Below are positions 33,746 to 38,575 of a stretch of 38,575 nt of DNA, one piece after another; within the stretch, counting starts at the first letter, position 1; the number at the start of each line of letters is the position of its first letter. The notes beneath the pieces are model-generated. The model was given only the letters and a program-made list of their open reading frames with translations. It was not told the origin of the DNA and did no database searches. Origin of the DNA: an uncultured Clostridia bacterium (GTDB lineage Bacteria > Bacillota > Clostridia > TANB77 > CAG-508); assembly GCA_934129785.1 (NCBI GenBank), contig CAKOWW010000015.1:1-38575 (forward strand). The letters are read 5' to 3'. Made by a program: the position numbers and the translations under genes.

Positions 33746-35672
33746 ATGCTCAAAACGAAAGAGAAAAGTGGAGTTACATTAATAGCACTAGTTATAACCA
33801 TCGTAGTTTTACTTATATTATCTGGAATATCAATTTCTATGCTAACTCGGAGAGAATGGAATATTAACTAATGCAAGTTATGCTAAATTTGCAACTGAAA
33901 TAAAAGGATTAGAGGAACAAATCCAAATGAAGAAATCAACAAAAGATTTTTCATATTCTGGAACAATAAATGACTTATTGGAAATCTCTAGTATCTATAA
34001 TGAAAAGTTAATAATTGAAGACAATGAGCTAAGATATGTTAATAGCAAGGTTTCTGCAAAGGAAAGAAATTGGTTGAATAAGTTAGGAATAGCCAAGTCA
34101 AGTGATTATTATACAATAGAATTTGATTCGAATAATGGATCTGAAATAGTAAAAAAACAAATAAGAATGGGAAAAACTATTGAAAATACATATATTCCAC
34201 AAAAGGAAGGATATACATTTCTAGGTTGGTATTTTCTAAGACAGGGAAATGATTCAGAAAATCCTACCTATGAGGAAGTTGAATTTAGTGCGGATACAAA
34301 AATATATGAAAATTACTTCTTGTATGCAAAATATTCAGGAGAAGCAGTAATGATGCCATGCCCAGAATATACATCTGCAGGATTTTGGGAATATAAAGAT
34401 AAAATAAAAAGTATTTCATTTATACAAGGAGAAATACCTGATAATTTGCCAACACTATCATGGAATATAAGAGAAAGTAGAAATAGTGCAGATATAATAG
34501 CCTATTTAGAAGCAGATTCAGATGACAAATATAATTTGACAATAATATCAACACAAAAAATATATGCTAATGCAGATACATCAAGATACTTTAATGACTT
34601 TTCTGAATTAGAAACAATTAACTTTGACAATTTAGACACATCTAAAGTAAAAACTATGCATTGGATGTTTAATGGATGTACTAAACTAAAAGAGATTAAT
34701 TTAAAAAACTTCAATACATCAAATGTTACTAATATGGCACGTATGTTTAGTAATTGTAAGAAATTGGAAAGCTTAGACTTAAGTTCATTTATAACTAATA
34801 GAGTTGAAACTATGCATAGAATGTTTTGGAATTGTAGCGCTTTAACGGACTTGGATTTAGAAAATTTTAATACAGAAAATACAATTAAAATGCAGAGCAT
34901 GTTCGATAGCTGTAAGTCTTTAACAAAATTAAATTTAAGCAGTTTTAATACATCAAATGTAACTACAATGAAGAATATGTTTTGTAGTTGCAATGCTTTA
35001 CAGAAAATTGAATTAGGTAGTTTTAACACATCAAATGTTGTGACAATGGAAAATATGTTTTATGATTGTACAAAATTAGTCAGTTTAAATTTAAGCAATT
35101 TTAATACTGAACATGTTATTACAATGGAAAGTATGTTTTCAAATTGTGAATCCTTAACAGAATTGAATTTAAATAATTTTGATACACAAAATGTCACAAC
35201 AATGGCTTTAATGTTTAATTCTTGTCAAAGTTTGCAGAGCTTAAGCATAGATAATTTCAATACTTCAAAGGTAAACACTATGGAGTCAATGTTTGGATAT
35301 TGTAAAAGTTTGACAAACATAAACGTGAAGAATTTTGATACAATGAATGTTTTAACAATGAAAGATATGTTTAGACAATGTATAAAATTAACTAAATTGG
35401 ATATTAGTAGTTTCAATACACAAAATGTTACAACTATGGAAAATATGTTTAGATATTGTACGAATTTAAAAACTATATATATAAAACCTTTTGACGGAAA
35501 AGAAAATAAAGGATGGAGTGTTGAAAATTTGAGTTCTACAGAAACTTTATTTCTTGGATGCAGTAATTTGATTGGTGAGGCTGGAACAACATATAGGGAA
35601 AATTACACAGATAAAACATATGCACATATAGATAAGCTTGATAATCCAGGATATATGACAGAGATGAAATAA
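33746..35672 (+). CDS. Pilin-anchored BspA-like repeat surface protein, with +1 recoding at 33848
   Basis: About 641 aa after recoding. The start at 33746 follows GAGGAGAG. The N-terminus is the same pilin-like helix as in the 663 gene: MLKTKEKSG|VTLIALVITIVVLLILSG, then MLT[C]GENGILTNA. The frame changes at the CGG inside MLT-G. A Listeria/Bacteroides-type repeat (about IEFDSNNGSEIVKKQI ... EGYTFLGWYF) follows, then eleven 26-aa DUF285/BspA-like leucine-rich repeats (MFxxCxxLxxLxLxxFNTxNVTTM) and a short C-terminus. Such proteins are surface adhesins. Without recoding, only a 36-residue leader peptide plus a few residues would be made. A perfect terminator follows. Confidence 0.83.
33848..33850 (+). 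other. CGG-A +1 recoding site in the BspA-like pilin gene
   Basis: The frame-0 context is CTA ACT CGG AGA. Skipping C33848 gives CTA ACT GGA GAG AAT GGA ATA, i.e. LTGENGI, matching LTGNNGI in the intact pilin-like gene at 663. This is a within-window control that shows the C is the extra base. Confidence 0.75.
34665..35522 (+). repeat. Eleven 78-bp (26-aa) BspA-like leucine-rich repeats
   Basis: The MFxxC box recurs with a strict 78-bp period: the first ATG of an MFxxC box is at 34665 and the eleventh at 35445, exactly ten periods apart. Conserved positions are MF..C..L..L.L..FNT.NV.TM. The nucleotide sequence has diverged between units, so it is an old protein repeat rather than a recent tandem duplication. 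Confidence 0.9.
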
Positions 35673-35691
35673 CGGTGATGATATGCATAGT

Positions 35692-35726
35692 AATAGTACT
35701 AATTTTGAATATTAGTACTATTTGTT
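35692..35726 (+). terminator. Terminator after the BspA-like gene
   Basis: AATAGTACTAAT (35692-35703) and ATTAGTACTATT (35711-35722) form a perfect 12-bp stem. The rest of the gap to 36112 is mostly empty. A reading of about 37 codons from TTG near 35855 (ending WKLGKSYPILDLE) could be a gene remnant, but has no clear ribosome site. Confidence 0.75.
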
Positions 35727-36112
35727 AGTGTAAAATATTTGTAGGCAAAAATAAAAAGTATGTCTACATTTTTTAATTAATATTGAAAAAACATAGATAA
35801 TCCAATACAAATGATTTTTCAACAAACACAAAAGAAATGATAATATCTATGTTTGAAGAAATTACATCATAAAGATTTTATAAATGGTAATTTAGTAAAT
35901 AAGCTGAATAAATCAGAACATACTTGGAAACTGGGAAAATCATATCCAATACTTGATTTGGAATAAATGCTAATTATATTTGAATATTATGTAAAATTGT
36001 GGTAAAATATAAATGTAGTATTAATGTTCATATGTTAATGAAAAATTTCATTAACAGTTTACAAAATACTAAAAGAGTTTAAAATTATTTACATACAAAG
36101 GAGAAAATAGAA

Positions 36113-36247
36113 ATGAAGAAAATAAAATATTTTTTAGACAAAGTACCAGAAGAGGTGGAACAGGACAAAATTGGGTTTGGATTTCTAAAAAATAAAATTC
36201 AGAAATCAATGTATAAAATTTCTTATATGTTAGGGAGAATTATATGA
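36113..36247 (+). CDS. Small 44-aa protein coupled to the next gene
   Basis: Reading from the ATG at 36113 (after AAAGGAG) gives a 44-aa basic peptide: MKKIKYFLDKVPEEVEQDK, then IGFGFLKNKIQKSMYKISY and a short hydrophobic end. Its TGA overlaps the ATG of the following gene (ATGA), a sign of translational coupling. I do not recognise it. It looks amphipathic rather than membrane-spanning. The shared message suggests a functional pair with the Cys-rich protein. Confidence 0.55.
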   Translation: MKKIKYFLDKVPEEVEQDKIGFGFLKNKIQKSMYKISYMLGRII

Positions 36248-36846
36248 GTAACAAGCAAATTAGATATAGAAATATTTTGGAAAAAAGCCCAATAAAGTAT
36301 TTATGTCCTATTTGTGGTTCATACCATGATGTTCCTGAAATGATGCCACTAAAAAAGTGGAAAATTGAAATCAAGTGCCCGAATTTCCCAGAAATTTCTG
36401 CAGAATATGAGATAGAAAGCTTTAATGTTAAAAAAACGCAAAACTTATATGTAGGTATTGAATTTGAAAGAGAGTTCGATGGATATTGCTATATATATAC
36501 TCATGCACAAGAACTTATTGGGAAAAATGAAGAAATGGTATTATCCTATAAAGAAAATAAAGAAACTATTGCTTTTAGGATAAATATGAAAAATGCAAGA
36601 GATTTTGAATCTTGTTATCATTGCAGACAAAACAAAGTCTGTCATTGGCCACGTCTAAAGAAAGAACTAAAAGATTGCGAAGACTGTAATGTCAAGAAAA
36701 AATGTCTGCATTATGAAAATAGCACTAAAGATTTTAAGATCATAGGGTATAGAGCAGCCAAAAAATGTATTTGGTATAAAATAAATGGAGAAAGTGATCT
36801 GAAACTAGGATTTATTTTTAAAAAAGACAAAATAGAAGAAAAATGA
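36244..36846 (+). CDS. Cys-rich protein of unknown function
   Basis: 200 aa. It has an N-terminal zinc-ribbon-like CPICGSYHDV, an isolated Cys in IEIKCPNFP, and a C-terminal cluster: CYHCRQNKVCHWPRLKKELKDCEDCNVKKKCLHY. A beta-rich middle (YEIESFNVKKTQNLYVGIEF) separates them. The pairs CxxC, CxxCxxxxxCxW and CxxCxxxxxC suggest two metal-binding sites. I do not recognise the family. It has no signal peptide or membrane helix. It is translationally coupled to the 44-aa ORF upstream and ends at its own terminator. Confidence 0.6.
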   Translation: MSNKQIRYRNILEKSPIKYLCPICGSYHDVPEMMPLKKWKIEIKCPNFPEISAEYEIESFNVKKTQNLYVGIEFEREFDGYCYIYTHAQELIGKNEEMVLSYKENKETIAFRINMKNARDFESCYHCRQNKVCHWPRLKKELKDCEDCNVKKKCLHYENSTKDFKIIGYRAAKKCIWYKINGESDLKLGFIFKKDKIEEK

Positions 36847-36862
36847 TTTTAAACTCAAGTTT

Positions 36863-36895
36863 ATCTCTCAAGATATTTTCTTGGGAGATTTTTTA
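36863..36895 (+). terminator. Terminator after the Cys-rich protein gene
   Basis: ATCTCTCAAGA (36863-36873) and TCTTGGGAGAT (36879-36889) pair with one G-U, followed by TTTTTT. Confidence 0.85.
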
Positions 36896-36952
36896 TATCT
36901 AAAATCAGCTTGAATAAAAGTACAAAATCTGATAAAATAAGCGTGCAAACAA

Positions 36953-36997
36953 AAAGGAAAGGAGAATATGATATAAAAAATATATCATATAGCAAAA
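36953..36997 (+). promoter_or_regulatory. Hairpin between Shine-Dalgarno and start codon of trmB
   Basis: The strong site GGAAAGGAGA (near 36956-36965) is about 33 bp from the trmB ATG. ATATGATATA (36966-36975) and TATATCATAT (36981-36990) form a perfect 10-bp stem with an AAAAA loop. If folded, it brings the site within about 8 nt of the ATG. The left arm also contains a mini-ORF ATG-ATA-TAA (36968). Confidence 0.5.
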
Positions 36998-37663
36998 ATG
37001 AGAATAAGATACAAAAAATGGGCAAGACCAGAACTAGAAGCAAGTAAATTTTATGAAGACGAACCAGAAAAATGGAAAAGCAAGTGGAAAGAACACTATA
37101 AAAATCCAGAAAATCCATTTATGTTGGAACTAGGATGTGGAAAAGGAAACTTTATATCACAACTAGCAGTTGAAAATCAAAATATAAATTACTTAGCAAT
37201 AGACTTAGTTGATGCAATGTTAGGATTAGCTAAAAGAAATATAGAAGAAACATATAAAGAAAATAATTTAGAACCTGAAAATGTATTAATAACAAGGTTT
37301 GACATAGAAAGAATCAACTTAATTTTAGACAAACAAGATAATGTTCAAAGAATATACATTAATTTCTGTAATCCATGGCCAAGGGGAAAACACAGAAAGA
37401 AAAGACTAACACACACAAGGCAGTTAGAAAAATATAAAGAATTTCTAAGCGAAGATGCCGAAATTTATTTCAAAACAGATGATGATGAATTGTTTGAAGC
37501 AAGCTTAACATATTTTGAAGAATCTGGATTTAAAGTAATAAAGAAAACATATAACTTACATGAGGAACCTATTTTTGAGAAAAACATAGAAACAGAACAT
37601 GAAAAAATGTTTTCAGAGCAGGGAATAAAAATAAAAGCTTTAATTGCAAAAATTGAAAAATAA
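36998..37663 (+). CDS. trmB: tRNA (guanine-N7-)-methyltransferase
   Basis: 221 aa. It methylates G46 of tRNAs using SAM. Motifs are MRIRYKKWARPELEAS at the N-terminus, the SAM site FMLELGCGKGNFISQLA, INYLAIDLVDAMLGLA, and the TrmB signature INFCNPWPRGKHRKKRLTHTRQLEKY, then FKTDDDELFEASL. The length is normal. The start is preceded by a hairpin rather than a close ribosome site. A DUF4116 protein gene follows within 20 bp. Confidence 0.94.
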   Translation: MRIRYKKWARPELEASKFYEDEPEKWKSKWKEHYKNPENPFMLELGCGKGNFISQLAVENQNINYLAIDLVDAMLGLAKRNIEETYKENNLEPENVLITRFDIERINLILDKQDNVQRIYINFCNPWPRGKHRKKRLTHTRQLEKYKEFLSEDAEIYFKTDDDELFEASLTYFEESGFKVIKKTYNLHEEPIFEKNIETEHEKMFSEQGIKIKALIAKIEK

Positions 37664-37680
37664 AATTGGAGATGAACAAA

Positions 37681-38190
37681 TTGGAAGAACAAGAAGTTAT
37701 AGCAAACAAAGATAATAGAGAATTTGTACTAAAAGCTGTAAGTGAAAAAGGAAAATTTCTGGATTTAGTGTCACCAGAACTTCAAGATGACAAAGAAGTT
37801 GTAATGACAGCATTAAATCAAGATGCTGAAAGCTTAGAATTTGCAAGTGATAGATTAAAAGACGACAAAGAAGTAATAAAAAAAGGTGTGGATGGAGCAC
37901 CTTGGACAGTGTGTTATGCTTCTGACAGATTAAGAGCAGATAGAGAAATTATATTTGATAGTTGCAAAAAATATGGTCAAGCATTATATTTTGCATCAGA
38001 AGAATTAAGAGATGACAGGGAAGTAGTAAAATCAGCAGTAGAAAATAAAGGAATAATAATAAAATATGCAAGTAAAAGACTTCAAAATGATAAAGAACTA
38101 GCGTTAATTGCGGTGGGACAAAATAAACAAGCATATCATTTTATATCTGAAGAATTGAAAGAAGATGAAGATATAAAAAAATTATTATAG
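37681..38190 (+). CDS. DUF4116 repeat protein
   Basis: 169 aa from TTG at 37681, 9 bp after TTGGAG. The ATG at 37672 immediately abuts GGAG and is a less likely start. It contains about four copies of a DUF4116-like unit of roughly 30-35 aa: FLDLVSPELQDDKEVVMTAL, LEFASDRLKDDKEVIKKGV, LYFASEELRDDREVVKSAV and IKYASKRLQNDKELALIAV. The unit is known from many bacterial and protist proteins of unknown function. It is soluble and acidic. It is close to trmB and probably co-transcribed. Confidence 0.75.
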   Translation: MEEQEVIANKDNREFVLKAVSEKGKFLDLVSPELQDDKEVVMTALNQDAESLEFASDRLKDDKEVIKKGVDGAPWTVCYASDRLRADREIIFDSCKKYGQALYFASEELRDDREVVKSAVENKGIIIKYASKRLQNDKELALIAVGQNKQAYHFISEELKEDEDIKKLL

Positions 38191-38215
38191 CTTTAATAAA
38201 AAATAAATTAAAAGA

Positions 38216-38264
38216 AACAATCAAATTTATAGTAGCAAGTAGCCTAACAAATTTGGTTGTTTTG
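38216..38264 (+). terminator. Terminator after the DUF4116 gene
   Basis: AACAATCAAATTT (38216-38228) and AAATTTGGTTGTT (38249-38261) pair with one wobble and are followed by T-rich sequence. The rest of the gap up to 38470 is AT-rich with no gene that I can support. Confidence 0.7.
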
Positions 38265-38480
38265 ATTATATATAAGAAACTGTTAAAAATATTATTAATT
38301 ACTTTTAAAAATTTTCTGTAAAAATTTTGTGAAAACAGTTGAAAAGCAACTAAAATTATGTTAATATTTAACAGGTGTTATTTAGACACTTTATTTTTTC
38401 GAATGGCAATTCAGCCAAAATTTCCAAAAAAGATTATAAAACAGAAGAAAAGCAATTTTTAAGAATTACATGAAGGAAAG

Positions 38481-38575
38481 GTGAGAAGAATAGAAAACAT
38501 TTTAGATGTAAAAATAGATTATGTTTTTAAAAAACTATTTCGGAAGAGAAGAAACAAAGTCTGTAACCAAAGAAT
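38481..38575 (+). CDS. Rpn-family nuclease, N-terminal start, with +1 recoding at 38541 (runs off the window)
   Basis: The reading ENILDVKIDYVFKKLF matches the Rpn N-terminus (compare NPKNDYVFKRIFG in the reverse-strand copy). In frame 0 the next codon is CGG, after which the frame is not Rpn-like. Skipping C gives GREETKSVTKE, restoring FKKLFG. The start is uncertain: GTG at 38481 is only 3 bp after GAAGGA, while ATA at 38490 has better spacing and corresponds to the expected first residue. The gene continues beyond base 38575. Confidence 0.7.
   Translation, partial: MRRIENILDVKIDYVFKKLFRKRRNKVCNQR
38541..38543 (+). other. CGG-A +1 recoding site in the right-edge Rpn gene
   Basis: The frame-0 context is CTA TTT CGG AAG. 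Skipping C38541 gives CTA TTT GGA AGA GAA GAA, i.e. LFGREE, with the family-conserved Gly after FKxxF. Confidence 0.65.

Noticed and set aside
34665..35522. CRISPR-like or satellite array because of the strict 78-bp period
   Set aside because: The period comes from a 26-aa leucine-rich repeat in one open frame; DNA units have diverged and no spacers exist.
35750..35965. A short gene between the BspA-like gene and the 44-aa ORF
   Set aside because: The best reading is about 37 codons, from TTG, without a ribosome site or recognisable family; at most a remnant.
9599..38543. Sequencing or assembly error as the simplest reason for the five frame changes
   Set aside because: Not fully excluded. 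It is disfavoured because the extra base is always C before GGA(A/G), always creates an in-frame CGG, is never in a homopolymer, and occurs for genes on both strands, while hundreds of other GGA codons are unaffected. Raw reads would decide.

Overview
The window is strongly AT-rich DNA from a low-GC, anaerobic, spore-forming Firmicute, most likely an uncultured gut Clostridia member. This rests on an anaerobic ribonucleotide reductase, a germination protease (gpr), a YtxC-like sporulation gene, the GatD/MurT lipid II amidation pair, Shine-Dalgarno sites of the AAGGAGG type and A/T-ending codons. No tRNA, rRNA, CRISPR array or prophage is visible.

Layout. 1-660: end of an Rpn-family nuclease gene and a 190-bp inverted-repeat unit. 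663-2090: a pilin-like surface protein whose last 140 bp look like the variable repeat of a diversity-generating retroelement. 2288-10493: a co-directional block of asp23, amaP, a small membrane protein, nusB, xseA, xseB, a DUF212 membrane protein, fhs and uvrA. 10650-17711: a second Rpn gene, gpr, a small membrane-anchored protein, ytxC, a GH57/DUF4912 pair, an HTH gene and three copies of a small palindromic element. 17979-23862: recJ, rel, an MBL hydrolase and hisS. 23915-28336: a small membrane protein, a Crp/Fnr regulator divergent from nrdD with two identical palindromic operators between them, and an HNH endonuclease gene directly after nrdD. 28399-33555: gatD, murT, a UMPH-1-like nucleotidase, trxB, trxA and an RluA-type synthase. 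33746-38575: a pilin-anchored BspA-like repeat protein, a small-ORF/Cys-rich pair, trmB, a DUF4116 protein and the start of a third Rpn gene.

The main discovery is a shared recoding signature. Five otherwise intact genes (uvrA, hisS, murT, the BspA-like pilin and the right-edge Rpn gene) each carry exactly one +1 frameshift, and each is at an in-frame CGG codon followed by A. Skipping the C restores the frame and places a family-conserved glycine (GGA): the Walker A glycine of UvrA, the LGSxCSGG glycine of HisRS, the glycine before the MurT core, the MLTGxNG glycine of the pilin and the FKxxFG glycine of Rpn. I found no other in-frame CGG codon in the window except two in the HNH gene, both followed by G. 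This fits programmed +1 frameshifting at an unassigned or starved CGG codon, or reading of CGGA as a four-base glycine codon. A recurrent sequencing artefact is the main competing explanation.

How the genes work together: the asp23-uvrA block combines envelope-stress proteins, transcription antitermination, one-carbon metabolism and DNA repair. recJ-rel-MBL-hisS is a common clostridial cluster of repair, stringent response and tRNA charging. The Crp/Fnr gene probably controls itself and nrdD. murT-gatD amidates lipid II, and trxB-trxA forms a thiol-redox pair. The two pilin-like proteins are probably surface-exposed binding proteins.
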